Of a stretch of DNA of 64,000 bases, positions 12,907 to 26,667 are shown in pieces; position 1 is the first letter of the stretch; every line of letters begins with the position of its first letter. The stretch spans positions 17,306,847 through 17,370,846 of the forward strand of contig JAFMSR010000018.1 in NCBI GenBank assembly GCA_022818135.1. The letters run 5' to 3'. The translations under genes were made by a program, and so were the position numbers. A model generated the notes under the pieces. The model was given only the letters and a program-made list of their open reading frames with translations, made no database searches and was not told the DNA's origin. This DNA is from Saxidomus purpurata (Eukaryota > Mollusca > Bivalvia > Venerida > Veneridae).

Positions 12907-13200
12907 CTAGTATGCTGTCATGTACAAAGAAGATAGTGTTCTATCAAGCAAGTATGTTGTCATTGCAAAGAGGATAGTGTTCTGTCAAGCTAGTATGCTG
13001 CCATGTACAAGGAGGATAGTGTTCTGTCGAACTAGTTTGTTGTCGTGTACAAAGACGATAGTGTTCTGTCAAGCTAGTATGCTGTCGTGTACAAAGCGGA
13101 TAGTGTTCTGTCAAGCTAGTATGATCTCGTGTACAAAGAGTATTGTGTTCTGTCAAACTAGTATGACCCGTGTACAAAGCGGAGAGTGTTCTGTCAAGCT
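12907..13200. repeat. First copy of a 502-bp internal duplication
   Basis: This block of monomer variants, including a shortened monomer with GTCATTGCAAAGAGG and a CCCGTGTAC variant, recurs 502 bp downstream from 13409. The same block appears again at the start of the second 2.9-kb unit near 16340. Confidence 0.8.
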
Positions 13201-13408
13201 AGTATGATGTCGTGTACAAAGAGGATAGTATTCTGTCAAACAAGTATGTTGTCGTGTACAAAGCGGATAGTGGTCTGTCAAACTAGTATGATGTCGTGTA
13301 CAAAGAGGAAAGTGTTCTGTCAAACTAGTATGTTGTCGTGTACAAAGAGGAAAGTGTTCTGTCAAGCTAGTATGATGTCGTGTACAAAAAGGAAAGTGTT
13401 CTGTCAAG

Positions 13409-16370
13409 CTAGTATGCTGTCATGTACAAAGAAGATAGTGTTCTATCAAGCAAGTATGTTGTCGTTGCAAAGAGGTTAGTGTTCTGTCAAGCTAGTATGC
13501 TGCCATGTACAAGGAGGATAGTGTTCTGTCAAACTAGTTTGTTGTCGTGTACAAAGACGATAGTGTTCTGTCAAGCTAGTATGCTGTCGTGTACAAAGCG
13601 GATAGTGTTCTGTCAAGCTAGTATGATCTCGTGTACAAAGAGTATTGTGTTCTGTCAAACTAGTATGACCCGTGTACAAAGCGGAGAGTGTTCTGTCAAG
13701 CTAGTATGTTGTCGTGTACAAAAAGGAAAGTGTTCTGTCAAGCTAGTACGCTGTCGTGTACAAAGAGGATAGTGTTCTGTCAAGCTAGTACGTTGTCGTG
13801 TACAAAGAGGATAGTGTTCTGTCAAGCTAGTACGTTGTCGTGTACAAAGAGGATAGTGTTCTGTCAAGCTAGTACGTTGTCGTGTACAAAGAGGATAATG
13901 TTCTGTCAAACTAGTATGCTGTCATGTACAAGGAGGATAGTGTTCTGTCAAGTTAGTACGTTCTCGTGTAGAAAGACGATAGTGTTCTGTCTAGCTAGTA
14001 TGTTGTCATGTACAAAGAGGATAGTGTTCTGTCAAACCAGTACGTTGTCATGTACAAAGAGGATAGTGTTCAGTCGAATAAGTATGTTGTCGTGTACAAA
14101 GGGAAGAGTGTTCTGTCAAACTAGTAAATGGTCGTGTACAAAGAGGATAGTGTTCTGTCATGCTAATATGTTGTCATGTACAAAGGGGAAAGTGTTCTAT
14201 AAATCTAGTTTACTGACGTGTACAAAGAGGATACCGTTCTGTCAAACTACTGTGTTGCCGTGTACAAAGGGATAGTGGTCTGTCAAACTAGTATGCTGTC
14301 ATGTAAAAAAGAGATACTTGTATGTTGTCATGTACACAGAAGATATTTTTGTCAAACTAGAATGATGTCGTGTACAAAGGGGATAGTGTTCTGTAAATCT
14401 AGTATGTGGTCGTGTACAAAAAAGGATAGTTTTCAGTCAAACTAATGTTGTCGTGTACAAAGGGGATAGTGTTCTGTAAATCTAGTATGTGGTCGTGTAC
14501 AAAACGGACAGTGTTCGGTCAAACTAGTATGTGGTCGTGTACAAAGAGGATAGTGGTCAAACTATTATGTTATTATGTTCAAAGAACATAATATAACAAA
14601 GAGGACAGTGTTCCGTCTAGGAAGTATGTTGTCATGTACAAAATGGATAGTGGTCTGTCAATCTAGTATGTTGTCACCTGCAAAGAGGACAGTGGTCTGT
14701 CAAGCTAGTATGTTGTCGCGTGCGAAGGGAATAGTGTTCTATCAAACAAGTATGTTGTCACGTACAAAGAGGATAGTGGTCTGTCAATCTAGTATGTTGT
14801 CACCTACAAAGAGGACAGTGGTCTGTCAAGTTAGTATGTTGTCATGTACAAAGAGGACAGTGGTCTGTCGAGCTAGTATGTTGTCATGTACAAAGAGGAT
14901 AGTGGTCTGTCAAGCTGGTATGATATCATGTACAAAGGGGATAGTGTTCTGTCAAACTAGTATGTTGTCACGTACATAGAGGATAGTGTTCTATCAAGCT
15001 AGTATGTTGTGACGTGCAAAGAGGATAGTGGTCTGTCAACCTTGTATGTTGTCACGTACAAAGAGGATAGTGGTCTGTCAAGCTAGTATGTTGTGACGTG
15101 CAAAGAGGATAGTGGTCTGTCAAGCTAGTATGTTGTCACGTACAAAGAGGATAGTGGTCTGTCAAGCTAGTATGTTGTCACGTACAAAGAGGATAGTGGT
15201 CTGTCAAGCTTGTATGTTGTCACGTACAAAGAGGATAGTGGTCTGTCAAGCTAGTATGTTGTCATGTACAAAGGGGATAGTGTTCTGTCAAGATAGTATG
15301 ATATCGTGTACAAACGGGATAGTGTTCTGTCAATTTAGTATGTGGTCGTGTACAAAGAGTATAGTGTTCTGTGAAGCTAAATTGTAGTGTACAAAGAGGA
15401 TAGTTTTCTGCCAAGCTATTAGATGTCATGTACAAAGAGGATAGTTTTCTACCAAGCTAGTATGTTGCCGTGTTCAAAGGGAATAGTGTTCTGTCAAACT
15501 AGTATGTTGTCACGTACAAAGAGGATACCGTTCTGTCAAACTAGTATGCTGTCATGTACAAAGAGGATAGTGTTCTGTTAAACTAGTATGCTGTCATGTA
15601 AAAGAGGATAGTGTTCTGTCAAGTTAGTATGTTGTCATGTACAAAGGAGATAGTGCTCTGTCAAGCTAGTATAATGTCATGTACAAAGAGGATAGTGGTC
15701 TGTCAAGATAGTATGCTGTCATGTACAAAGAGGATAGTGGTCTGTCAAGCTAGTATGTTGTCATGTACAAAGAGGAAAGTGTTTTGTCAAGCTAGTATGA
15801 TACCATGTACAAACGGGATAGTGTTCTGTCAATCTAGTATGTGGTCGTGTACAAAAGGGAAAGTGTTCTGTCAGGTTAGTATGATGTCCTTTAAAAAAGG
15901 GATTGTATTGTGTCAAGCTAGTATGATATCGTGTACAAAGAAGATAGTGTTCTGTCTAGCTAGTAAGTTGTCGTGTACAAAAAGGACAGTGTTCTGTCAA
16001 GCTAATATGATATCGTGTACAAAGAGGATATTTTTCTCTCAAACTAGTATGTTGTCGTGTACAAAGAGGAAAGTGTTCTGTCAAGCTGGTATGTTGTCGT
16101 GTACACCGAGGATAGTGTTCTGTCAAGATAGTATGCTGTCATGTACAAAGAGGAAAGTGTTTTGTCAAGCTAGTATGATACCATGTACAAACGGGATAGT
16201 GTTCTGTCAATCTAGTATGTGGTCGTGTACAAAAGGGAAAGTGTTCTGTCAGGTTAGTATGATGTCCTTTAAAAAAGGGATTGTGTTGTGTCAAGCTAGT
16301 ATGATATCGTGTACAAAGAAGATAGTGTTCTGTCTAGCTAGTAAGTTGTCGTGTACAAAAAGGATAGTGT
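13409..16370. repeat. Higher-order unit A of the 42-bp array (2.93 kb)
   Basis: The order of distinctive monomer variants from about 13.42 kb is repeated almost unchanged 2929-2932 bp downstream. Marker pairs include the CCCGTGTAC monomer (13667 and 16596), TTATGTTCAAAGAACATAA (14573 and 17504) and CCTTTAAAAAAGGG (15889 and 18821). The left portion carries the 502-bp duplication. Confidence 0.9.
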
Positions 16371-19345
16371 TCTGTCAAGCAAGTATGTTGTCGTTGCAAA
16401 GAGGTTAGTGTTCTGTCAAGCTAGTATGCTGCCATGTACAAAGAGGATAGTGTTCTGTCAAACTAGTTTGTTGTCGTGTACAAAGACGATAGTGTTCTGT
16501 CAAGCTAGTATGCTGTCGTGTACAAAGCGGATAGTGTTCTGTCAAGCTAGTATGATCTCGTGTACAAAGAGTATTGTGTTCTGTCAAACTAGTATGACCC
16601 GTGTACAAAGCGGAGAGTGTTCTGTCATGCTAGTATGTTGTCGTGTACAAAAAGGAAAGTGTTCTGTCAAGCTAGTACGCTGTCGTGTACAAAGAGGATA
16701 GTGTTCTGTCAAGCTAGTACGTTGTCGTGTACAAAGAGGATAGTGTTCTGTCAAGCTAGTACGTTGTCGTGTACAAAGAGGATAGTGTTCTGTCAAGCTA
16801 GTACGTTGTCGTGTACAAAGAGGATAATGTTCTGTCAAACTAGTATGCTGTCATGTACAAGGAGGATAGTGTTCTGTCAAGCTAGTACGTTGTCGTGTAG
16901 AAAGACGATAGTGTTCTGTCTAGCTAGTATGTTGTCATGTACAAAGAGGATAGTGTTCTGTCAAACCAGTACGTTTTCATGTACAAAGAGGATAGTGTTC
17001 AGTCGAATAAGTATGTTGTCGTGTACAAAGGGAAGAGTGCTCTGTCAAACTAGTAAATGGTCGTGTACAAAGAGGATAGTGTTCTGTCATGCTAATATGT
17101 TGTCATGTACAAAGGGGAAAGTGTTCTATAAATCTAGTTTACTGACGTGTACAAAGAGGATACCGTTCTGTCAAACTACTGTGTTGCCGTGTACAAAGGG
17201 ATAGTGGTCTGTCAAACTAGTATGCTGTCATGTAAAAAAGAGATACTTGTATGTTGTCATGTACACAGAAGATATTTTTCTCAAACTAGAATGATGTCGT
17301 GTACAAAGGGGATAGTGTTCTGTAAATCTAGTATGTGGTCGTGTACAAAAAAGGATAGTTTTCGGTCAAACTAGTATGTTGTCGTGTACAAAGGGGATAG
17401 TGTTCTGTAAATCTAGTATGTGGTCGTGTACAAAACGGACAGTGTTCGGTCAAACTAGTATGTGGTCGTGTACAAAGAGGATAGTGGTCAAACTATCATG
17501 TTATTATGTTCAAAGAACATAATATAACAAAGAGGACAGTGTTCCGTCTAGGAAGTATGTTGTCATGTACAAAATGGATAGTGGTCTGTCAATCTAGTAT
17601 GTTGTCACCTGCAAAGAGGACAGTGGTCTGTCAAGCTAGTATGTTGTCGCGTGCGAAGGGAATAGTGTTCTATCAAACAAGTATGTTGTCACGTACAAAG
17701 AGGATAGTGGTCTGTCAATCTAGTATGTTGTCACCTACAAAGAGGACAGTGGTCTGTCAAGTTAGTATGTTGTCATGTACAAAGAGGACAGTGGTCTGTC
17801 GAGCTAGTATGTTGTCATGTACAAAGAGGATAGTGGTCTGTCAAGCTGGTATGATATCATGTACAAAGGGGATAGTGTTCTGTCAAACTAGTATGTTGTC
17901 ACGTGCATAGAGGATAGTGTTCTGTCAAGCTAGTATGTTGTGACGTGCAAAGAGGATAGTGGTCTATCAACCTAGTATGTTGTCACGTACAAAGAGGATA
18001 GTGGTCTGTCAAGCTAGTATGTTGTGACGTGCAAAGAGGATAGTGGTCTGTCAAGCTAGTATGTTGTCACGTACAAAGAGGATAGTGGTCTGTCAAGCTA
18101 GTATGTTGTCACGTACAAAGAGGATAGTGGTCTGTCAAGCTTGTATGTTGTCACGTACAAAGAGGATAGTGGTCTGTCAAGCTAGTATGTTGTCATGTAC
18201 AAAGAGGATAGTGTTCTGTCAAGATAGTATGATATCGTGTACAAACGGGATAGTGTTCTGTCAATTTAGTATGTGGTCGTGTACAAAGAGTATAGTGTTC
18301 TGTGAAGCTAAATTGTAGTGTACAAAGACGATAGTTTTCTGCCAAGCTATTAGATGTCATGTACAAAGAGGATAGTTTTCTACCAAGCTAGTATGTTGCC
18401 GTGTTTCAAAGGGAATAGTGTTCTGTCAAACTAGTATGTTGTCACGTACAAAGAGGATACCGTTCTGTCAAACTAGTATGTTGTCATGTACAAAGAGGAT
18501 AGTGTTCTGTTAAACTAGTATGCTGTCATGTAAAAGAGGATAGTGTTCTGTCAAGTTAGTATGTTGTCATGTACAAAGGAGATAGTGCTCTGTCAAGCTA
18601 GTATGATGTCATGTACAAAGAGGATAGTGGTCTGTCAAGACAGTATGCTGTCATGTACAAAGAGGATAGTGGTCTGTCAAGCTAGTATGTTGTCATGTAC
18701 AAAGAGGAAAGTGTTTTGTCAAGCTAGTATGATACCATGTACAAACGGGATAGTGTTCTGTCAATCTAGTATGTGGTCGTGTACAAAAGGGAAAGTGTTC
18801 TGTCAGGTTAGTATGATGTCCTTTAAAAAAGGGATTGTATTGTGTCAAGCTAGTATGATATCGTGTACAAAGAAGATAGTGTTCTGTCTAGCTAGTAAGT
18901 TGTCGTGTACAAAAAGGACAGTGTTCTGTCAAGCTAATATGATATCGTGTACAAAGAGGATATTTTTCTCTCAAACTAGTATGTTGTCGTGTACAAAGAG
19001 GAAAGTGTTCTGTCAAGCTGGTATGTTGTCGTGTACACCGAGGATAGTGTTCTGTCAAGATAGTATGCTGTCATGTACAAAGAGGATAGTGGTCTGTCAA
19101 GCTAGTATGTTGTCATGTACAAAAAGGAAAGTGTTTTGTCAAGCTAGTATGATACCATGTACAAACGGGATAGTGTTCTGTCAATCTAGTATGTGGTCGT
19201 GTACAAAAGGGAAAGTGTTCTGTCAGGTTAGTATGATGTCCTTTAAAAAAGGGATTGTGTTGTGTCAAGCTAGTATGATATCGTGTACAAAGAAGATAGT
19301 GTTCTGTCTAGCTAGTAAGTTGTCGTGTACAAAAAGGATAGTGTT
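16371..19345. repeat. Higher-order unit B of the 42-bp array
   Basis: Tandem copy of unit A with few substitutions. A nine-monomer (378-bp) internal repeat around 15.80-16.33 kb in unit A is ten monomers (420 bp) in unit B, so unit B has gained one monomer. This unit contains most of the longest open frame. Downstream blocks (19.39-20.05 and 20.23-20.55 kb) show further, shorter duplications. Confidence 0.88.
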
Positions 19346-22270
19346 CTGTCAAGTTAGTATGATATCGTGTACAAAGAGGAAAGTGTTCTGTCAAGTTAGT
19401 ATGTTGTCAAGTACAAAGAGGATAGTGGTCTGTCAAGCTAGAATGCTGTCATGTACAAAGATGATAGTGGTTTGTCATGCTTGTATGTTGTCATGTACAA
19501 AGAAGATAGTCGTCTGTCAAGCTAGTTTGTTGTCATGTACAAAGAGGATAGTGGTCTGTCAAGCTAGTATGCTGTCATGTACAAAGAGGATAGTGGTCTG
19601 TCAAGCTAGTATGTTGTCATGTACAAAGATGAAAGTGGTTTGTCAAGCTAGTATGTTGTCATGTACAAACGGGATAGTGTTCTGTCAATCTAGTATGTGG
19701 TCGTGTACAAAAGTGATAGTGTTCTGTCAGGTTAGTATGATGTCCTGTAAAAAGGAGATAGTGCTCTGTCAAGCTAGTATGATGTCATGTACAAAGAGGA
19801 TAGTGGTCTGTCAAGACAGTATGCTGTCATGTACAAAGAGGATAGTGGTCTGTCAAGCTAGTATGTTGTCATGTACAAAGAGGAAAGTGTTTTGTCAAGC
19901 TAGTATGATACCATGTACAAACGGGATTGTGTTCTGTCAAGCTAGTATGTTGTCGTGTACAAAAGGGATTGTGTTCTGTCAATCTAGTATGTGGTCGTGT
20001 ACAAAAGTGATAGTGTTCTGTCAGGTTAGTATGATGTCATGTACAAAGGAGATAGTGCTCTGTCAAGCTAGTATGATGTCATGTACAAAGAGGATAGTGG
20101 TCTGTCAAGACAGTATGCTGTAGTGTGCAAAGAGGATAGCGGTTTGTCAGGCTAGTATGTTGTCGTGTACAAAGGGGAAAGTGTTCTTTCCAACTAGTAT
20201 AATGTTGTGTACAAAGAGGATAGTGTTCTGTCAAGTTAGTATGATATCGTGTACAAAGAGGAAAGTGTTCTGTCAAGTTAGTATGTTGTCAAGTACAAAG
20301 AGGTCTGTCAAGCTAGTATGCTGTCATGTACAAAGATGATAGTGGTTTGTCAGGCTTGTATGTTGTCATGTACAAAGAAGATAGTCGTCTGTCAAGCTAG
20401 TTTGTTGTCATGTACAAAGAGGATAGTGGTCTGTCAAGCTAGTATGCTGTCATGTACAAAGAGGATAGTTGTTTGTCAGGCTTGTATGTTGTCATGTACA
20501 AAGAGGATAGTGTTCTGTCAAACTAGTATGCTGACGTGTACAAAGAGGATAGTGTTCTGTCAAGCTAGTATGCTGTAGTGTGCAAAGAGGATAGCGGTTT
20601 GTCAGGCTAGTATGTTGTCGTGTACAAAGGGGAAAGTGTTCTTTCCAACTAGTATAATGTTGTGTACAAAGAGGATAGTGTTCCTTCAAACAAGTAAATT
20701 GTCATGTACAAAGAGGAAAGTGTTCTGTCAAACTAGTATGCTGAAGCGTGCAAACAGGATAATGGTGTGTCAGGCTAGTATGTTGTCGTGTACAAAAGTG
20801 AAAGTGTTCTGTCAAACTAGTATATTGTTATGTACAAAGAGGATAGTGTTCTTTCAAAAATGTAAATTGTCATGTACGAAGAGGATAGTGTTCTGTCAAA
20901 CAAGTTTATTGTCACGTTCAAAGAGGACAGTGTTCTTTCAAACAAGTATGTTGTCATGTACAAAGATGACAGTGTTCTGACAAAATAGTATTGCGTCATG
21001 TACAAAGAGGATAGTGTTCTGTCAAACTAGTATGTTGTTGTGTTCAAAGAGGATAGTGGTCTGTCATGCTAGTATGTTGTCATGTTCAAAGAGGAAAGTG
21101 TTCTGTCAAACAAGTATGTTGACGTGTACAAAGAGGATAGTGGTCTGTCAAACTAATATATTGTCGTGTACAGAGCGAATAGTGGTCCTTCAAACTAGTA
21201 TGTTGTCGCGAACGTAGGGAATAGTGTTCTGTCAAACCTGATGTTGTCATGTACATGTGTTCTGTCAAGCAAGTATGCTGTCGTGTACAAAGAGGATAGT
21301 GTTCTATCATACTAGTATGCTGACGTGTAGAAAGAGGATAGTGTTCTGTCAAGCTAGTATGCTGTAGTGTGCAAAGAGGATAGTGGTGTGTGAGACTAGT
21401 TTGTTGTCGTGTACAAAGGGGAAAGTGTTATGTCAAACTAGTTTGATGTTGTGTACAAAGAGGATAGTGTTCTGTCAAACTAGTAAATTATCATGTACAA
21501 AGAGGATAGTGTTCTGTCAAACCAGTTTATTGTCATGTTCAAAGAGGATAGTGTTCTGTCAAACTAGTATATTGTCATGTTCATGGAGGAAAGTGTTATG
21601 TCAAACCAGTATATTGTCATGTTCAAAAAGGACAGTGTTATGTTAAGCTAGTATGTTGTCATGTACAAAGAGGACAGTGTTCTGACAAAAAAGAATTGTG
21701 TCATGTACAAAGAGGCCAGTGTTCTGTCAAGCTAGTTTGTTGCCGTGTGCAAAGAGGATAGTGTTCTGTCAAATTAGTATGATGTCATGTAAAACAGAGA
21801 TATTTGTATGTTGTCATGTACAAAGAAGATATTTTTCTGTCAAACTAGTATGATGTCGTGTACAAAGGGGATAGTGTTCTGTAAATCTAGTATGTGGTCG
21901 TGTACAAAAAGGATAGTGTTATGTCAAACTTGTATGTTGTCGTGTATAAAGGGGATAGCGTCTGTCAAACTGGTTTAATGTCATGTAAAAAGAGATACTT
22001 GTATCTTGTCATGGATAAAGAAGATATTTTTCTGTCAAACTAGTATGATGTCGTGTACAAAGGGAAGAGTGTTCTGTAAATCTAGTATGTGGTCGTGTAC
22101 AAAGAGGATAGTGTTCGGTCAAACTAGTATGTTGTCGTGTACAAAGGGGATAGCGTCTGTCAAACTGATACGTTTTCGTGTTCAAAGAGCATAATATATG
22201 TCAAACTAGTGTGAGACTAGTATGTTTTCGTATACAAAGAGGGTATTATTCTGTCAAGCTAGTATATATG

Positions 22271-22848
22271 TTGTTCAGAATAGACGTTGTTCTGTTTAAA
22301 CCGACCTACCGTCTTGTAGAATATGCATTTCGTCTTGCTCATGGATCATATACTGTAAAACAGGTACGTTATCTTGTAAACAGTTAGTGCTGTTTTGTCA
22401 AACATATAACGTTTGTTCAACCGGACGACATCACCTCTGAACAAAACCACGGTTTAACAGAACAGAACAGTATTCTAATTCAACAACACAACAAAATGAC
22501 AAAACAGCATCGTCTCTGAACAGTATAATGTAATGTATTGACAAAACAACTACTGAACAGAAAAGCACAACATTTATCTGAACTAGAAAACATACCAATA
22601 TGGGAGAACAACAACTTCACTTAACAGGAGAAGAACACTTTGAACAAGAGAAACTATGAATTAACTGACCAAATACCATCCTGTCTGACACATCAGTTTG
22701 ACAATCGGAACATCGCTTGGCATTTTCCGTATAGAAACTTCTGCAGAAAAAGCCGAGCAATGTTCCGCTGCATGAAAGTATTCTGTTTTGGCAGAAAAAA
22801 ACTTTCTAGATCTGAACAAACGTTAAGCGGTAAACCTTTAAACCCGTC
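22271..22848. other. Spacer between minisatellite and foldback element
   Basis: Rich in AACA/ACAG runs. Degenerate minisatellite fragments may persist to about 22.4 kb. No gene seen. Confidence 0.5.
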
Positions 22849-22857
22849 ATTATTATC

Positions 22858-25800
22858 ATGAGCGCCAATTTGGTAGGTAGTTGGTAGTTGGATATTCGAA
22901 TAACCAACTACCTTCTAGTTGGTATTTGGTTATTCGTAATTCCAAACTATATAACAGCTGGTAGTTGGTAACTCAATACACTATCACCTAAATGAAATGT
23001 TCAAACACACCATACCCTTTCCTTAACACAGAATAACGCAGGGGACCTAGTTGGTTATTCGTGTGAATCTCCAACTACCAACCAGAAGGTAGTTGGTAAT
23101 TCGAACTTTGCATGTATTCCTCTCAAAATAGAAAGTGTTTTTCCGGAATAAATATAACGTATATATAACAAAAAAGATGTGTTCTACAAAATGGTAACAC
23201 CCCCTTCTCCCTACGTTCACCAGGGGACTCAGTTGGTTATTCGCGTGAATCCCCAACTACCAACCAGAAGGTAGTTGGTAATTCGAACTTTGCATGTACT
23301 CCTCTCAAAATAGAAAGTTCTTTTCCGGAATAAATGTAACGGATATATAACATGATTGATGTTTTCTACATTGTGGTAACACCCCCTTCTCCCTACATCC
23401 CCCCAGGGGACTCAGTTGGTTATTCGCGTGAATCCCCAACTACCAATCAGAAGGTAGTTGGTAATTCGAACTTTGCATGTATTCCTCTCAAAAAGGAAAG
23501 TATATATCCGGAATAAATGTAACGGATATATAACAAGATAGATGTATTCTGCAACATGGTAACATCCCCTTCTCCCTACGTCCATCAGGGGACTCAATTG
23601 GTTATACACGTGAATCCCTAACCACCTACTGGAATATAGTTGGTTATTCGAACTTTGCATGTATTCCTCTAAAAAATAGAAAGCATTTTTCCGGAATAAT
23701 TGTAACTGATATATAACAAGATAGATGTATTCTACAAAATGGTACGCCCCTTCTCCCCACATCCACCAGGGGACTCAGTTGGTTATTCGCGTGAATCCCC
23801 AACTACCTACCAGAAGGTAGTTGGTAATTCGAACTTGGCATGTATTCCTTTCAAAATAGAAAGTATTTTTCCGGAATAAATGTAACGGATATATAACAAG
23901 ATAGATGTATTCTACAAAATGGTGACACCCCCTTCTCCCTACATCCACCAGGGGACTCAGTTGGTTATTCGCGTGAATACTAACTACCAACCAGAAGGTA
24001 GTTGGTTATTCGAACTTTCAATGTTTCTCCGCAAAAGAGAAAGTATTTGTCTTGAATTAATGTATCGAATTTATAATAAGACAGATGTGTTCTACAACAT
24101 GGTAACATCCCCTTCTCCCTACGTCCATCAGGGGACTCAGTTGGTTATACACGTGAATCCCCAACCACCTACTGGAATGTAGTTGGTAATTCGAACTTTG
24201 CATGTATTCCTCTCAAAATAGAAAGCATTTTTCCGGAATAAATGTAACTGATATATAACAAGATAGATGTATTCTACAAAATGGTAACACCCCCTTCTCC
24301 CTACGTCCACCAGGGGACTCAGTTGATTATTCGCGTGAATCCCCAACTACCTACCAGAAGTTGGTAATTCGAACTTTGCATGTATTCCTCTCAAAATAGA
24401 AAGTATTTTTCCGGTATAAATGTAAAGGATATTATAACAAGAAAGATGTGTTCTACAACATGGTGACACTTCCTTCTCCCTACATCCACCAGGGGACTCA
24501 GTTGGTTATTCGCGTGAATACTAACTACCAACCAGAAGGTAGTTGGTTATTCGAACTTTGCATGTTTTCCCGTCAAAACAGAAAGTATCTATCCAGAATA
24601 AATGTAACGAATATATAACAAGATAGATGTGTTTTACAACATGGTGACACCCCCTTCTCCCTACATCCAACAGGGGACTCAGTTGGTTATTCGCGTGAAT
24701 CCCCAACTACCAACCAGAAGGTAGTTGGTAATTCGAACTTTGCATGTTTTCCTGTCAAAAAAGAGTATCTATCCGGAATAAATGTAACGAATATATAACA
24801 AGATAGATGTTTTCAACAACATGGAAACACCTTCTTCTCCCTACATCCACCAAGGGGACTCAGTTGGTTATTCGCGTGAATCCCAAACTACCTACCAGAA
24901 GGTAGTTGGTAATTCGAACTTTGCATGTTTTCCCCTCAAAACAGAAAGTATTCATCCGCAAAAAAATTGACGAATATATAACAAGACAGATGTGTTCTAC
25001 AACATGGTAACACCCCCTTCTCCCTACGTCCACCAGAGGACTCAGTTGGTTATTCGCGCGAATCCCTAACTACCAATCAGAAGGTAGTTGGTAATTCGAA
25101 CTTTTCATGTTTCCCCGCAAAAGAGTAAGTATTTATCTTGAATTAATGTATCGAATTTATAACAAGAGATGTGTTCTACAACATGTTTACACAGGCTCCC
25201 TACGTTCACCAGGGGATTCAGTTGGTAATTCGAACTTTGCATGTTCTCCTCTAAAAATATATTTTTTTCCGGAATAAATGTAACGGATATATAACAAGAT
25301 AGATGTATTCTACAACGTGGTAACACCCCTTCTACCTACATCTTCCAGGGGACTCAGTTGGTTATTCGCGCGAATCCCCAACTACCTACCAGAAGGTAGT
25401 TGGTAATTCGAACTTTGCAATGTAATCTCTCAAAATAGGAAATATTTTTCCGGAATAAATGTAACGGATATATAACAAGATAGATGTTTTCAACAACATG
25501 GTAACATCCCTACTCCCTCGCATTTTTCCCCTCAAACGTATTTTTTTGGAATAAATGCTACTGATCTATAAACAGGTAATGTGTCCTACAACATGGTAAC
25601 ACCCGCTTCTCCCTACCTCCACCAGGGGACTCAGTTGGTTATTCGCGTAAATCCCCAACTACCTACCAGAAGGTAGTTGCTTATTCGGATTTTGCATTTA
25701 TTTAACTGAAATACATGCAACGTTCGAATTACCAACTACCTTCTGGTTTGGTAGTTGGGGATTCACGCAAATAACCAACTGAGTCCCCTGATGGAAGTAG

Positions 25801-26667
25801 GGAGAAGCGGGTGTTACCATGTTGTAGAACACATATATCTTGTTATATATCAGTTACATTTATTCCGTTAAAATAATTTCTATTTTGAAAGAAATACATG
25901 CAAAGTTCGAATTACCAACTACCTTCTGGTTGGTAGTTGGGATTCACGCGAATAACCAACTGAGTCCCCTGGTGGATGTAAGGAGAAGGGGGTGTTACCA
26001 TGTTGTAAAACACATCTGTCTTTTTATATATTCGTTAATTTTTTTGATGAATACTTTCTGTTTTAAGGGGAAAACATGCAAATTTCGAATTACCAACTAC
26101 CTTCTGGTTGGTAGTTGGGGATTCACGCGAATAACCAACTGAGTCCCCTGGTGAACGTAGGGAGAAGGGGGTGTTACCATGTTGTAGAACACATCTTTTT
26201 TGTTATATATCCGTTACATTTATTCTGGAAAAATACTTTCTATTTTGACGGGAAAAATGCAAAGTTCGAATTACCAACTACCTTCTGGTTGGTAGTTTGG
26301 GATTCACGCGAATAACCAACCGAGCCCCCTGGTGGACGCAGGGAGAAGGGGGTTTCTATCTTGTTATATATCCGTTATATTTATTCCGGAAAATACTTTC
26401 TATTTTGAGAAGAATACATGCAAAGTTCGAATTACCAACTACCTTCTGGTTTGTAGTTGGAGATTCACACGAATAACCAACTAGGTCCCCTGCTTTATTC
26501 TGTATTAAGGAAAGGGTATGGTGTGTTCGAACATTTCATTCTGATAATAGTATTGAGTTACCAACTATAACTAATATATTTGGGATTACGTATAACCAAC
26601 TACCAACTAGTAGGTAGTTGGTTTTTTGAATATCCAACTACCAACTACCTACCAAATTGACCCCCAA
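22858..26667. mobile_element. Foldback-like element FB1 (3.8 kb)
   Basis: Ends are inverted copies: ATGAGCGCCAATTTGGTAGG at the left, and CCTACCAAATTGACCCCCAA at the right, which reads inward as a diverged copy. Each end is followed by GTAGTTGG-rich palindromes and a CACACCATACCC/GGGTATGGTGTG pair. Between them lie about 14 tandem subrepeats of about 182 bp in one orientation up to about 25.69 kb, then about 5 in the reverse orientation. Each subrepeat carries CAGGGGACTCAGTTGGTTAT and CCAACTACC...GGTAGTTGG. Nine bases beside the ends, ATTATTATC (22849-22857) and ATTATTTTC (26668-26676), match 8 of 9 and are a likely target-site duplication. No transposase is present. The 69-codon minus-strand frames are per-repeat artefacts (182 is not a multiple of 3). 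Confidence 0.85.

Larger units (their letters stand above)
12140..22270. repeat. 42-bp minisatellite, about 240 copies
   Basis: Ten kilobases of one imperfect tandem repeat. The monomer starts ATGTTGTCGTGTACAAAGAG and continues GATAGTGTTCTGTCAAGCTA then GT, 42 bp in all. Because 42 is 14 codons, each strand stays open in one frame for long stretches: plus MLSCTKRIVFCQAS, minus TSLTEHYPLCTRQH, with a longest plus frame of 526 codons at 18543-20123. Frames break repeatedly where monomers carry 1-2 bp indels or single-base stops, and there are no exon borders or conserved starts, so I do not call a gene. Two main variant classes alternate in blocks (GTGTTCTG and GTGGTCTG; TCGTG, TCATG or TCACG). 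The right end decays gradually after about 21.7 kb. Confidence 0.97.

Noticed and set aside
12140..22270. Possible CRISPR array (regular repeats)
   Set aside because: Units are contiguous 42-bp monomers without unique spacers, and the DNA is eukaryotic.
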